Of a stretch of 64,000 bases of DNA, positions 9,880 through 18,587 are shown in pieces. Each line of letters opens with the position of its first letter. Position 1 is the stretch's first letter. The position numbers were made by a program, and so were the translations under genes. Origin of the DNA: Bacteroidota bacterium (GTDB taxonomy: Bacteria > Bacteroidota > Bacteroidia > JABEUT01); the NCBI GenBank assembly GCA_013289475.1, contig JABCZW010000001.1, forward strand, positions 62,001-126,000, given 5' to 3'. Below the pieces are notes generated by a model. That model saw only the letters and a program-made list of their open reading frames with translations. It was not told the DNA's origin and searched no databases.

Positions 9880-10605
9880 ATGCCATATCATTTTTATACC
9901 GCTGAAGTAACCAAGATAATTGATGAATCACATAATACCAAGCGCTTCTTTTTCAAGATGCCTGAGGTTCAGGATTTTAAGTTTGGGGCAGGGCAGTTTG
10001 TAATGCTCGATTTGCCAATTGATTCAAAGATTAAGACACGTTCATACTCTATTGCTTCGGCACCTAATGGTACAAATAGCTTAGAGTTATTGATTTCATT
10101 GAATGCTGAAGGCTTAGGCACTCCTTATCTTTTTAATCAAATAAAAGTAGGCTCACAATTACCTTTATCACAACCCGCTGGTAAGTTTATGCAGCCTGCA
10201 TATACAAGTATTGATATAGATATTTGCATGATATGCACCGGTACGGGCATTGCACCTTTCCGTGCTTTTTTGCATGATTTGAAAAACAGGAATGTTCCCC
10301 ACAAGAATATTGATTTGATATTCGGAAGCCGTTACGAAAAGGATTTATTATATAGAGAAGAAATGGAAGAACTGGCTGAAGCAATCCCGGGATTCCGCTA
10401 TACTACTGTTTTGTCCCGTGAGGATAATCCTGCTTATGTTGGTGAAAAAGGATATGTACATGCGGTTTACGAAAGGCTATATGCCGACAAGCGACCTGCT
10501 ATGTTTTACTTGTGTGGCTGGAAGGTTATGATAAAAGAAGCCCGAGACAAGTTACAGGCTATGGGTTATGATAAAAAGGCAATTAAATTTGAGCTATACG
10601 ACTAA
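9880..10605 (+). CDS. FAD-binding oxidoreductase (ferredoxin-NADP reductase-like)
   Basis: This 241-residue protein has the FNR-superfamily layout. An N-terminal beta-barrel FAD domain carries the flavin motif RSYSIASAP (about residues 51-59), and a C-terminal NAD(P) domain carries ICTGTGIAPFRAFL (about 113-126) and the end motif YLCGWKVMIKEARDKL. There is no [2Fe-2S] or haem domain, so it must pass electrons to a separate partner such as a ferredoxin or flavodoxin. The partner is not encoded nearby. It follows threonine aldolase by one base and is probably co-transcribed, although no shared pathway is obvious. Its stop codon overlaps the left end of an inverted repeat. Confidence 0.88.
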   Translation: MPYHFYTAEVTKIIDESHNTKRFFFKMPEVQDFKFGAGQFVMLDLPIDSKIKTRSYSIASAPNGTNSLELLISLNAEGLGTPYLFNQIKVGSQLPLSQPAGKFMQPAYTSIDIDICMICTGTGIAPFRAFLHDLKNRNVPHKNIDLIFGSRYEKDLLYREEMEELAEAIPGFRYTTVLSREDNPAYVGEKGYVHAVYERLYADKRPAMFYLCGWKVMIKEARDKLQAMGYDKKAIKFELYD

Positions 10606-10691
10606 TAGAACACTGATAACACGGATGTTACAGATTATCACAGATAAAATCAGTGTGTATCCGCTAAAATCAGTATAATCCGTGTTCTATT
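10604..10691. repeat. Imperfect palindrome with 10-bp perfect ends
   Basis: AATAGAACAC at 10604-10613 is mirrored by GTGTTCTATT at 10682-10691. Inside, further partly complementary segments (acacggat / atccgtgt) and two near-copies of taaaatcagt are visible. It sits directly after the reductase stop codon and could act as a transcript end or be a dispersed repeat. The decamer AATAGAACAC recurs at 44794-44803 next to the larger palindrome. Confidence 0.65.
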
Positions 10692-10709
10692 TGTATTCCC
10701 CCATTTTCT

Positions 10710-10717
10710 TACCTTTG
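10710..10717 (+). promoter_or_regulatory. -7 element upstream of pdhB
   Basis: TACCTTTG matches TAnnTTTG exactly and ends 22 nt before the ATG at 10740. A TTTG at 10690-10693 is only 16 nt upstream, shorter than the usual 19-21 nt, and partly lies in the end of the palindrome. Confidence 0.55.
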
Positions 10718-10739
10718 CATACCTATAAAAAGAGAGGAT

Positions 10740-11723
10740 ATGAAGACCGTATTTTTCAGGGAAGCATTACGTGAAGCTTTAGTAGAAGAAATGCGCCGCG
10801 ATGAGCGCGTTTTTTTGATGGGCGAAGAAGTAGCACAGTATAATGGTGCATATAAAGTGAGCCAGGGTATGCTTGATGAGTTTGGCGCACGCCGCGTAAT
10901 TGATACACCTATTGCAGAGCTTGGTTTTACGGGTATAGGAGTAGGTGCCGCTATGAATGGCTTACGCCCGATTATAGAGTTTATGACCTTCAACTTCTCA
11001 CTGGTTGCTATTGACCAGGTTATTAACTCTGCTGCAAAAATGCTGGAAATGTCAGGCGGACAATTGCCTATGCCTATAGTGTTCCGCGGGCCTACCGGCT
11101 CTGCCGGTATGTTAGCTGCACAGCACTCTAACTCGTTCGATAACTGGTATGCTAACTGTGCAGGCTTAAAAGTAATTGTACCATCAAATGCTGCCGATGC
11201 AAAAGGCTTACTGAAATCGGCCATACGTGATGATGACCCAGTTGTATTTATGGAATCGGAACAGATGTATGGCGATAAAGGCGAAATACCCGAAGGCGAA
11301 TACCTTATACCTATTGGTGTGGCTGATATTAAAAGACAGGGTTCTGATGTTACCATTGTTTCCTTTGGTAAAATAATGAAGGTGGCTTTAGCTGCTGCCG
11401 AAGAATTACAAAAAGAAAATATTTCTGCTGAAGTAATTGACCTTCGTACTATACGTCCTATTGATTATGCTACTGTTATTAATTCAGTAAAAAAGACCAA
11501 CCGTCTTGTTATATTAGAAGAAGCATGGCCGCTTGGTTCTATAGCTACTGAAGTAGCTTTTAAAGTACAAAAGGATGCATTTGATTATTTAGATGCTCCT
11601 GTGCGCAGATTAACCTGTGCCGATGTGCCTTTACCATACGCACCAACGCTTATTGAAGCTGCTATGCCAAATGTTCCTAAGTTGGTAAAAGTGGTTAAAG
11701 AGGTAATGTACGTTAGTAAATAG
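10740..11723 (+). CDS. pdhB: Pyruvate dehydrogenase E1 component, beta subunit
   Basis: This 327-residue protein has the transketolase-like beta-subunit fold: the N-terminal REALREALVEEMRRDERVFLMGEEVAQY motif region, the pyrimidine-domain helix around DTPIAELGFTGIGVGAA, and the C-terminal transketolase_C domain (VIDLRTIRPIDYATV, then LEEAWPLGSIATEV). With the alpha subunit (E1 alpha) it decarboxylates pyruvate using thiamine diphosphate and passes the acetyl group to E2 lipoamide. No alpha-subunit, E2 or E3 gene is adjacent, so the complex is encoded at scattered sites. The gene has its own promoter box and is followed after 25 bp by a secreted CNC-motif protein. A long antisense frame over this gene is a shadow. 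Confidence 0.94.
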   Translation: MKTVFFREALREALVEEMRRDERVFLMGEEVAQYNGAYKVSQGMLDEFGARRVIDTPIAELGFTGIGVGAAMNGLRPIIEFMTFNFSLVAIDQVINSAAKMLEMSGGQLPMPIVFRGPTGSAGMLAAQHSNSFDNWYANCAGLKVIVPSNAADAKGLLKSAIRDDDPVVFMESEQMYGDKGEIPEGEYLIPIGVADIKRQGSDVTIVSFGKIMKVALAAAEELQKENISAEVIDLRTIRPIDYATVINSVKKTNRLVILEEAWPLGSIATEVAFKVQKDAFDYLDAPVRRLTCADVPLPYAPTLIEAAMPNVPKLVKVVKEVMYVSK

Positions 11724-11748
11724 GCGTGAAACCTTATAAAGAAAGATT

Positions 11749-12387
11749 ATGAAGAAACTATTTATTGTTTTAGGATTGCTTGTGCTTGCTGCAGGAGTTT
11801 ATTCGTTTATGCCAGGTAAGGAAAAAGAATGCCCTGCTGAAGGAAAACCTAACCCGAAAAAGGGCAAGGATGCCGTATTGAAGGCAAGAGAAAAGAATGT
11901 GAATAAGCATAAGAACAGGCAATCTATACCACAAGCCGGGGATTATGATAAGGCTGTTACTATTGAAAAAATGTATGACAGTAAAGATGACTCGCTTTGG
12001 AGTGAGGATAAAGCTGCAACCATAACAGGTTACTTTTTCAGGGCGGTTAGCAATAATATGGAGTCATGCAATTGTTATACCGAGGATAACTCAAAGTATA
12101 GCACCAATATTTACCTTTCACCAACACCACCTGATAAGAATACGCGTACAGCCGATTGTATTGTAGTAGTAGCTATGCCTTATTCAAGAACTCTCAGTAA
12201 GGGATGGTCGGCAGATACATTAAATGAAAAAATGGCCGGTAAAAAATTAATTGCATCGGGCTGGCTGATATATGACTTCCTTCATAGTACCGGTTCAATA
12301 ATGACGAACTCTAACGGCTCACATCCTGAAAGGCGTACTATATGGGGTATTTGTCCTATGACTGCTTTATCAGTAAGTGATAAATAG
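11749..12387 (+). CDS. Secreted CNC-motif protein of unknown function (paralog of 45576-46211)
   Basis: This 212-residue protein has an N-terminal hydrophobic export signal (residues 4-20). I do not recognise a named family. It aligns along its length with the product at 45576-46211: CPAEG (28-32), KNR..P..DYDKAVTI (56-72), TGYFF (93-97), the invariant SCNC (106-109), a Cys in ADC (137), GWSADTLN (152-159), the segment LIASGWLIYD with His179, and a C-terminal CPMTAL. The beta-rich pattern with a central GWL(I/L)(Y/F)D resembles an OB-fold; this is inference only. The paired Cys-Asn-Cys plus other cysteines and a His suggest metal binding or disulfides. It lies 25 bp after pdhB and may be co-transcribed. 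Confidence 0.75.
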   Translation: MKKLFIVLGLLVLAAGVYSFMPGKEKECPAEGKPNPKKGKDAVLKAREKNVNKHKNRQSIPQAGDYDKAVTIEKMYDSKDDSLWSEDKAATITGYFFRAVSNNMESCNCYTEDNSKYSTNIYLSPTPPDKNTRTADCIVVVAMPYSRTLSKGWSADTLNEKMAGKKLIASGWLIYDFLHSTGSIMTNSNGSHPERRTIWGICPMTALSVSDK

Positions 12388-12388
12388 T

Positions 12389-13693
12389 TCAATTAGTTGG
12401 TGCGTGAAATGAACGGACCCCTATAAGCTTGTCATAATAAATACCATTAGGCCTGTAATAAACATAAATAGTATAGGTGTTTTCTGTTTCAGTGTGGTTT
12501 CCCTCTAAAACTGTTGCATCTATTACTTTAGAATTGTTTGCACGAAAAACATATTGGTAATCGTAATAGCCCTGTTTTAAATAAATATCGTCCTGGTATT
12601 CTTTAAGGCTATCAACATAATCCATTTTAAAGTTTTTTCTACATTGCCAATCAGATAACTGGCCAAAAACATATACGTTACCGGTAGTAAATGCTGTATC
12701 CATTTCCAGGTGAAAATGTACTAAGGCATACTCAGAATTTATGGTACTGCTATCAGCATCTTTAGTTTGTATCAAATATTGCCCGTCAATATCAGGCCAG
12801 GTTATATACGGGTCTTTTTTTCTCGGTTTATCAGGCCTTAAGTCAACTTCGGCATAATCGTAATTGGGTACAAATCGGGCAATATGTTCGCTTATAAGGC
12901 GTAAGCTCGTCATATCAACATTTCTGAATTCATTACCCCCGTCGAAAGTGTTTCCAAAGTCGGCATTATATTGTAATGCGGTATCCATTACAAATTGCGG
13001 CTGCACATTACTAATAACATTGTCCCACCTGCCGTTTTGTTGAATAAATACCTGTAATGCATGAAAGGGGTCGCTTATAGGGTATCGTGCAGTGTTTATG
13101 TTAAAAACAATCCCCTGTTTGGTAAATAATTCTGAGCCGATACCTTGTTTCGTGCGCGGGTGTATGGCGACCTTGTTTTCATACACCATAAAGCGGCGTG
13201 TAATTACTACGCTATCAGGATTGTTATTAAGATATATTTTCAGCAAATAATTCCCGGATATAATCATTTGCATATCATTATTAGGCAAAGTAACCGTGTA
13301 GTGTGTATACTTCTGCATAGTATTAAACGACGAAGAATAATTGTTTACAAAATCCTGTTGAACGCCCTTTAGAAAGTCGAATGTATTAATATCAGAAGGC
13401 TGCCAATCGGCATCGCAATGCACAATGGTATAGTAATATGATTTAATATCTCCGTCAAGATCATCGAAATCTAATTGTAATTGCCTGCCCGAGTTCAGTT
13501 CAATCACAGGTAGTGAGAACTTCCATCCAACCTGGCGCAGTTCAACTGTCCTTATATAGTCTTTATATATATGGTCTTCATACCTAAGCGCATTTGGGTC
13601 GGTAGGGGTATTTTTATTCTTCTGGGCAGCAAGCGGTTTGCTTATGTAAAATAGGGCTAAAAAAATAAAAGTAAAATGACTAACTTTGCGCAT
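12389..13693 (-). CDS. Type IX secretion system plug protein (DUF5103)
   Basis: This 434-residue secreted protein (signal peptide about 1-23, ending LAAQ) matches the DUF5103/T9SS plug layout: an N-terminal YEDHIYKDYIRTVELR segment, a long beta-rich middle, and a C-terminal immunoglobulin-like/glycogen-binding-like domain (GNVYVFGQLSDWQC, then YLKQGYYDYQYVF). The plug protein closes the SprA translocon pore of T9SS from the periplasmic side, which fits the several T9SS cargo proteins encoded further along. It is divergently transcribed from the cysteine desulfurase gene, with a 48-bp gap holding both -7 elements, and is convergent with the CNC-protein gene (1 bp between stops). Confidence 0.85.
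   Translation of the reverse strand: MRKVSHFTFIFLALFYISKPLAAQKNKNTPTDPNALRYEDHIYKDYIRTVELRQVGWKFSLPVIELNSGRQLQLDFDDLDGDIKSYYYTIVHCDADWQPSDINTFDFLKGVQQDFVNNYSSSFNTMQKYTHYTVTLPNNDMQMIISGNYLLKIYLNNNPDSVVITRRFMVYENKVAIHPRTKQGIGSELFTKQGIVFNINTARYPISDPFHALQVFIQQNGRWDNVISNVQPQFVMDTALQYNADFGNTFDGGNEFRNVDMTSLRLISEHIARFVPNYDYAEVDLRPDKPRKKDPYITWPDIDGQYLIQTKDADSSTINSEYALVHFHLEMDTAFTTGNVYVFGQLSDWQCRKNFKMDYVDSLKEYQDDIYLKQGYYDYQYVFRANNSKVIDATVLEGNHTETENTYTIYVYYRPNGIYYDKLIGVRSFHAPTN
13681..13688 (+). promoter_or_regulatory. -7 element of the cysteine desulfurase/TatD operon
   Basis: TAACTTTG matches TAnnTTTG. It overlaps the first codons of the divergent plug gene and would give a leader of about 50 nt before the ATG at 13742. 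No clear -33 box is visible. Confidence 0.45.
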
Positions 13694-13710
13694 CTTGTTT
13701 ATAATAGGTA

Positions 13711-13718
13711 CAAAGATA
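13711..13718 (-). promoter_or_regulatory. -7 element of the T9SS plug gene
   Basis: TATCTTTG on the minus strand ends 17 nt before the ATG at 13693. It lies face to face with the plus-strand box at 13681, so the two transcripts would start within about 30 bp of each other and overlap. Confidence 0.5.
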
Positions 13719-13741
13719 TAGCAGGAAAATTAACAAACACT

Positions 13742-14884
13742 ATGAACGTATATTTCGACAACGCAGCCACTACAGCAATTGATCCGGAAGTATTGAAAGA
13801 AATGGTGAATGTGCTGGGCAGTAAGTTTGGCAATCCTTCTTCTATTCATTCGTATGGTCGTGAGGCTAAGGCTTTAATTGAAAAGGCAAGAAAAACCGTC
13901 GCTACATACCTTAACGCTTCTCCTTCAGAAATATTTTTCACCGGTGGAGGAACTGAAGCCGATAATATGGCAATACGCTCAACAGTAGATAGTTACGGAA
14001 TTAAACATATTATAAGCAGCCCGCTCGAACACCATGCCGTTTTACATAGTATTGAAGAATTAGAGAAAGCAGGCAAGGTAAAAGTTAGCATAGTTAAGAT
14101 TAAGAAAGACGGGCATATTGATTTACAGGATTTGGAAAGATTGTTGAAAGAAAACCCTCGTTCCCTGGTTTCATTAATGCATGCCAATAACGAAATAGGG
14201 AATTTGTTGCCTATTGAAGAGGTGGGAGAACTTTGTGCTAAGTACGATGCTATTTTTCATTGCGATACAGTACAATCAGTTTGTCATTATCCACTTGACT
14301 TACAAAAAATAAAAGTGCATTTCATTGCAGGTGCGGCTCATAAATTCCACGGACCGAAAGGTGTTGGCTTTATTTATATTAATGGTAGTTTAAATATACA
14401 TCCGCTTATATATGGCGGTGCACAGGAGCGTAATATGCGCGGCGGTACCGAAAATGTTGCAGGCATTGTTGCTTTAAGTAAGGCGATGGAAATGGCTCAT
14501 AAGGATATGAAAGAGCATGCCACCCACATACAAGGGATAAAGGATTACATGATCAAGAAATTAGAAAGTTCTATCCCTGGTATTGAATTTAATGGCGATA
14601 CTAAAGGCCGTTCGCTCTATACTGTGCTAAATGTAATGTTCCCACCAACCGAAGACGCAGAAATGCTTTTGATGAAACTCGATATTAATGGTATTGCCTG
14701 TTCTGCAGGAAGCGCATGCACATCGGGTAGTATGAAAGGTTCTCACGTAATCGAGGCGTTGGGGAAGGATGTTAGCTCTCGCCCTGTAATCCGGTTTTCA
14801 TTTAGCAAATACAATACAAAAGAAGAAGTCGATTTCTGTGTAGATAAATTAGTTGCGTTCTTTAAACAGCCCGTTTCGGCATAA
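13742..14884 (+). CDS. Cysteine desulfurase (IscS/NifS family)
   Basis: From the ATG at 13742 this is a 380-residue class V aminotransferase-fold enzyme. It begins with the family start MNVYFDNAATTAIDPEV, and has the PLP lysine in GAAHKFHGPKGVGF and the active-site cysteine loop SAGSACTSGS. It takes sulfur from L-cysteine and holds it as a persulfide for Fe-S cluster or tRNA thiolation pathways. The frame stays open back to 13676, but those extra residues overlap the divergent plug gene and do not belong to the family, so the inner ATG is preferred. The stop codon overlaps the TatD start (TAATG), indicating translational coupling. No iscU gene is adjacent. Confidence 0.93.
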   Translation: MNVYFDNAATTAIDPEVLKEMVNVLGSKFGNPSSIHSYGREAKALIEKARKTVATYLNASPSEIFFTGGGTEADNMAIRSTVDSYGIKHIISSPLEHHAVLHSIEELEKAGKVKVSIVKIKKDGHIDLQDLERLLKENPRSLVSLMHANNEIGNLLPIEEVGELCAKYDAIFHCDTVQSVCHYPLDLQKIKVHFIAGAAHKFHGPKGVGFIYINGSLNIHPLIYGGAQERNMRGGTENVAGIVALSKAMEMAHKDMKEHATHIQGIKDYMIKKLESSIPGIEFNGDTKGRSLYTVLNVMFPPTEDAEMLLMKLDINGIACSAGSACTSGSMKGSHVIEALGKDVSSRPVIRFSFSKYNTKEEVDFCVDKLVAFFKQPVSA

Positions 14885-15654
14885 TGCAACTTACCGACAC
14901 ACACACTCATCTTTTTGCCACTGAGTTTGATACCGACAGGGCAGAGATGATGAATAGAGCCATAGAAAAAGGCGTTACCCGTTTCTTCCTCCCTAATATA
15001 GATGCTGAAAGTATTGCGCCTATGCTTGCCATGTGCGATACTTTCCATGATAAATGCTTTCCTATGATGGGTCTGCACCCATGTTCGGTGCTTGCCAATT
15101 ATGAGGAGCAACTTGCTGTCATAAAAGAATGGTTAAGTAACGATAAGTTTTATGCTGTGGGCGAAATTGGCATTGATCTTTACCACGATGTAACATACGC
15201 CGAGCAGCAAAAATTGGCTTTCCGTAAGCAAATAGAGTGGGCTAAGGACGCGGAACTACCTATTGTAATACATTGCCGTAATTCATTTAACGAAGTGATG
15301 GAGATTGTTTCGGATATGAAAGATAGCCGCCTGAAGGGCATCTTCCATTGTTTCTCCGGTACATTAGAAGATGCTCAGCGTATATTGGCGCTTGGCGACT
15401 TTATGCTGGGGATTGGAGGCGTTGTAACATATAAAAATAGCACATTACCACAAGTGCTTTCTCAAATACCATTAGAACATATTGTATTAGAAACCGATTC
15501 GCCATACCTTACTCCGGTTCCTTTCCGAGGTAAGAGAAATGAGAGTGCGTATGTTTATTATGTTGCAGAAAAATTGGCTGAGATATATAAGCTCCCGATA
15601 GAAAAGATTGCTGAGATTACTACTCAGAATTCTATTAAGGTCTTTGGCAGGTAA
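14884..15654 (+). CDS. tatD: TatD family metal-dependent DNase/hydrolase
   Basis: This 256-residue amidohydrolase-fold protein has all TatD metal-ligand motifs in order: TDTHTHLF (residues 4-11), GEIGIDLY (Glu near 93), PIVIHCRN (His near 130), GIFHCFSG (His near 155) and LETDSPYL (Asp near 204). TatD proteins are cytoplasmic exonucleases linked to repair of oxidised DNA, and some have D-aminoacyl-tRNA or peptide activities. Its ATG overlaps the stop of the desulfurase gene by one base, so the two are one operon. Confidence 0.93.
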   Translation: MQLTDTHTHLFATEFDTDRAEMMNRAIEKGVTRFFLPNIDAESIAPMLAMCDTFHDKCFPMMGLHPCSVLANYEEQLAVIKEWLSNDKFYAVGEIGIDLYHDVTYAEQQKLAFRKQIEWAKDAELPIVIHCRNSFNEVMEIVSDMKDSRLKGIFHCFSGTLEDAQRILALGDFMLGIGGVVTYKNSTLPQVLSQIPLEHIVLETDSPYLTPVPFRGKRNESAYVYYVAEKLAEIYKLPIEKIAEITTQNSIKVFGR

Positions 15655-15690
15655 TTTAAAATAGCCTATCTTTAATTTAAGAAATTCGTG

Positions 15691-17787
15691 ATGAAAAAGA
15701 TAGCATTCTTATTCTTTTTGTTTGTGTCACTTTCCGTTGTATCACAAAATTTAATTCCCAATCCGGGGTTTGAAAGCGGCCTCACAAACTGGGGGCTATA
15801 TACTAATGGCCCTTCATATATTACCATGCAGGTAGATAATACTATTGCACATACCGGTAGTAACAGCATGCGAATTAATGTTAATCATGATACGGCAGCC
15901 CAAACAGGAGTAGTTTACCAGATATTTAAGCTTAAAAAAGGGGGGCATTATCTTTACGATTGTTTTATAAAGACAGACTCAGTTGTGAATGGTAGTGCAG
16001 TGCAATATATTATCCTGTACCTTAACGGACAGCGCTTATATGGCGAAGGTGGTTTTACCTTTGATGGCACGACCAAGGGTTGGCAGGAAGTGAACTTTCG
16101 GTTTTACATGCCGCAGAATTCCGATACATTGCAGTTAATGTTTGCACTCGGAGCTACCAATGGCACTGCCTGGTTTGATGATTTATCGCTTACTGAACTT
16201 ACTGACACAACCAAGAATCAATTCAGTGTTGACCTTAATTCTAAAACAGGTACTACAGTCAGGCCATTTACTTCTACCAATGTCGGGCCAGTTGATCCGG
16301 TGGTTTCCGCAAATAATATGACTCCCCAGTTTGAACAACTAGGAATGGAATATGTGCGTACCCATGATTTTGAAGGGCCCTGCGATATGCATGTTATATT
16401 CCCCGATACTTCTAAGAGCGCAACAGATTCTACAGCATATAACTTTACGTTGACAGATACGGTAATAAAGGCTATTGTGGATGCAGGAAGTAAGATTTAC
16501 TTCAGGGTAGGAGAGAGCGGCACTAATACACGAAGTTTATATAACCCACCCGACGATTATAATAAATGGGCGCAAGTGGCTTTGCATATAATGAAGCATT
16601 ATAACGAGGGTTGGGATGCTGGGCTTCATTTGGGAATAAAATATTGGGAAATTTATAATGAGCCTGACTTGGGCTGGAACGGAACCGTTAACCAGTATAT
16701 AAAATTGTATCGCCTTACCAGCCAGGCACTAAAAACAGCCGATACTTCGTTAAGAATTGGCGGGCCTGCTATTGCAGGACTTACAAGTACTGATTTTCTA
16801 TACACATTTCTTGATTCGGTGAGTAAAGAAAAATTGCCTTTTGATTTCTTTTCATATCACTATTACCATACATTTAATCCTTACGATTTTGTGCATTACG
16901 ATAACCAGGCAAAGCAAATTCTGAGTAACTATGGCTTGGGTAAGGTACCACGTATTGTGAGTGAGTGGAGTAACTACGATTATAACCCCGGCAATAACTA
17001 TTATGTGTGGAGGAATGACCCATATATGTCAGCCAGCACTATTGCGGCACTTAGCTATTACCAGAATACAGATGTGTTTAAATTACTTCGTTACCGAACC
17101 GATGGTACTGATTTGGGTTTAATTGACGGAACCGGTAACTATACCTATATGGGTTTTGCCTATTATTATATGAGTAATTTTCGCTCCGTGCCAAATCGTT
17201 TGCAAACCACAGGCGGAGATACCCTGGGTACATCCATCCTTGCAGGTCAATCAATAAATGATTCTCTTTCAGCAGTAGTAATTGCTGATAACTGTTCATC
17301 GGCAAATGGCTATACATTAACTGTTAATGGTATTAGCCCATCAGAGCAGGATAATTATTATATCTACCGAATTGATAGCAATATAATTTCCAAGCCTGTT
17401 GATTCAGGTGCTGTAAGCGCTATGTACAATAAAATAAATGTTTCTGTAAAGCCGCCTTATGTTGATTTTATTGTCTTTTTAAAGACTCTCAATACAGGTA
17501 CTAGTACTATTATTGATGCCGGAAATATTAATGTTTACCCGAACCCTTTTGCAGATAAAGTTGTTATTCGTTATACAATTAATGGGGAGGCAGTGCAAAG
17601 CATTTATATTAATGATATGTTAGGCAGAGCTATCAAATCGTTTTCACAGACTGAGTGCCAAAAGGCGGATAGGGTAGAATGGAATGGTTGTAATGATAAT
17701 GGCCAGGCAGTATCTCCGGGTTTATATGTGGTAAGAATGCTTACTTCTAAAGCTGTTTATGAGGTTAAGCTTATTCATATTAAGTAA
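15691..17787 (+). CDS. GH39-like glycoside hydrolase with N-terminal CBM-like and T9SS type A sorting domains
   Basis: About 698 residues. After a signal peptide (cleavage near VVSQ) comes a CBM4/9-like jelly-roll domain (NLIPNPGFESGLTNWG to AWFDDLSLTE, about 20-170). A TIM-barrel catalytic domain of the GH39/clan A type follows, with the likely acid/base in KYWEIYNEPDLG (Glu near 325) and the likely nucleophile in PRIVSEWSNY (Glu near 426). A beta-sandwich linker and a C-terminal T9SS type A domain (INVYPNPFADKVVIRY to the LYVVRML region) end the protein. It is expected to be exported by T9SS and to cut xylosides or related glycans; the exact substrate is unknown. An in-frame GTG at 15688 lies directly before the ATG at 15691; the ATG is chosen. 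comF follows after 2 bp. Confidence 0.87.
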   Translation: MKKIAFLFFLFVSLSVVSQNLIPNPGFESGLTNWGLYTNGPSYITMQVDNTIAHTGSNSMRINVNHDTAAQTGVVYQIFKLKKGGHYLYDCFIKTDSVVNGSAVQYIILYLNGQRLYGEGGFTFDGTTKGWQEVNFRFYMPQNSDTLQLMFALGATNGTAWFDDLSLTELTDTTKNQFSVDLNSKTGTTVRPFTSTNVGPVDPVVSANNMTPQFEQLGMEYVRTHDFEGPCDMHVIFPDTSKSATDSTAYNFTLTDTVIKAIVDAGSKIYFRVGESGTNTRSLYNPPDDYNKWAQVALHIMKHYNEGWDAGLHLGIKYWEIYNEPDLGWNGTVNQYIKLYRLTSQALKTADTSLRIGGPAIAGLTSTDFLYTFLDSVSKEKLPFDFFSYHYYHTFNPYDFVHYDNQAKQILSNYGLGKVPRIVSEWSNYDYNPGNNYYVWRNDPYMSASTIAALSYYQNTDVFKLLRYRTDGTDLGLIDGTGNYTYMGFAYYYMSNFRSVPNRLQTTGGDTLGTSILAGQSINDSLSAVVIADNCSSANGYTLTVNGISPSEQDNYYIYRIDSNIISKPVDSGAVSAMYNKINVSVKPPYVDFIVFLKTLNTGTSTIIDAGNINVYPNPFADKVVIRYTINGEAVQSIYINDMLGRAIKSFSQTECQKADRVEWNGCNDNGQAVSPGLYVVRMLTSKAVYEVKLIHIK

Positions 17788-17789
17788 CA

Positions 17790-18500
17790 ATGCAGGTATT
17801 TCAATTAGCTAAAGACTTTATTGGGTTATTTTACCCGGAAGTTTGTGTTTGTTGCGGCGAAGGGCTTAATGCTAAAGAAGACCTGGTATGTACCATGTGC
17901 ATATATAAACTACCTAAAACAAACTTTCATAATAGTATAGATAACCCATTGGCAAAGGTATTTTGGGGTAGGGTAGATGTTAGTTCTGTTGCAGCATATT
18001 GTCATTATCAAAAGGGTAATATGGTACAGGATTTGGTTCATGAACTGAAGTATAAGGACAAAAAGGAATTGGGAGTAGATATTGGTAATTGGTACGGCCG
18101 TGATTTAAAGACTTCAGCTCTTTTTAATACTGCTGAGGTTATAATATACATTCCATTGCATCCTGCTAAGCTCAGAAAGCGTGGATACAACCAGAGTGCA
18201 TGTTTTGCTGAAGGTTTATCACAAAGTATGGGTATTCCGGTTTTGCATGGGGCATTATCAAGAGTGAAGAATACAGATACCCAAACTCGCAAATCGAGGT
18301 ATGAGAGGTGGGAGAATGTAGAGGGCATATTTAAGGTTGATAAGGTAGAAGAGCTAAAAGGCAAGCATGTATTACTGGTAGATGACATCATTACCACAGG
18401 GGCCACCATTGAGGCCTGTGCCGTAGAATTGAATAAAGTACCTGTCGGGGCATTGAGTATAGCCTCTATTGGATGTGCCGATACTATTACTTCTATATAA
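17790..18500 (+). CDS. comF: ComF family protein (phosphoribosyltransferase-like)
   Basis: This 236-residue protein has the ComF layout: an N-terminal four-cysteine zinc finger (CVCCGEG...CTMC, residues about 20-36), a central region with YIPLHPAKLRKRGYNQSACFAEG, and the C-terminal PRPP-binding loop VLLVDDIITTGATIEAC (about 190-206). ComF proteins help take up or process single-stranded DNA during transformation; in many Bacteroidota the gene is kept without other competence genes nearby. It starts 2 bp after the GH39-like gene stop and is probably co-transcribed, although the functions seem unrelated. Confidence 0.92.
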   Translation: MQVFQLAKDFIGLFYPEVCVCCGEGLNAKEDLVCTMCIYKLPKTNFHNSIDNPLAKVFWGRVDVSSVAAYCHYQKGNMVQDLVHELKYKDKKELGVDIGNWYGRDLKTSALFNTAEVIIYIPLHPAKLRKRGYNQSACFAEGLSQSMGIPVLHGALSRVKNTDTQTRKSRYERWENVEGIFKVDKVEELKGKHVLLVDDIITTGATIEACAVELNKVPVGALSIASIGCADTITSI

Positions 18501-18534
18501 TATTTACCTCTAACTGAGTAAAAATCAATGACAA

Positions 18535-18565
18535 TTGGTTAAGTTTTAAAAAAACCTTAACTTTG
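18535..18565 (+). promoter_or_regulatory. Promoter of the transaldolase-like gene
   Basis: TTGG at 18535-18538, a 19-nt spacer and TAACTTTG at 18558-18565 fit the Bacteroidetes consensus. The -7 box ends 22 nt before the ATG at 18588. Confidence 0.6.
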
Positions 18566-18587
18566 TAGCTTAGTTAAAATTTATACA

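Noticed and set aside
10709-11356. 215-codon antisense frame over pdhB
   Set aside because: Shadow of a strongly conserved gene; the translation has no recognisable domain.
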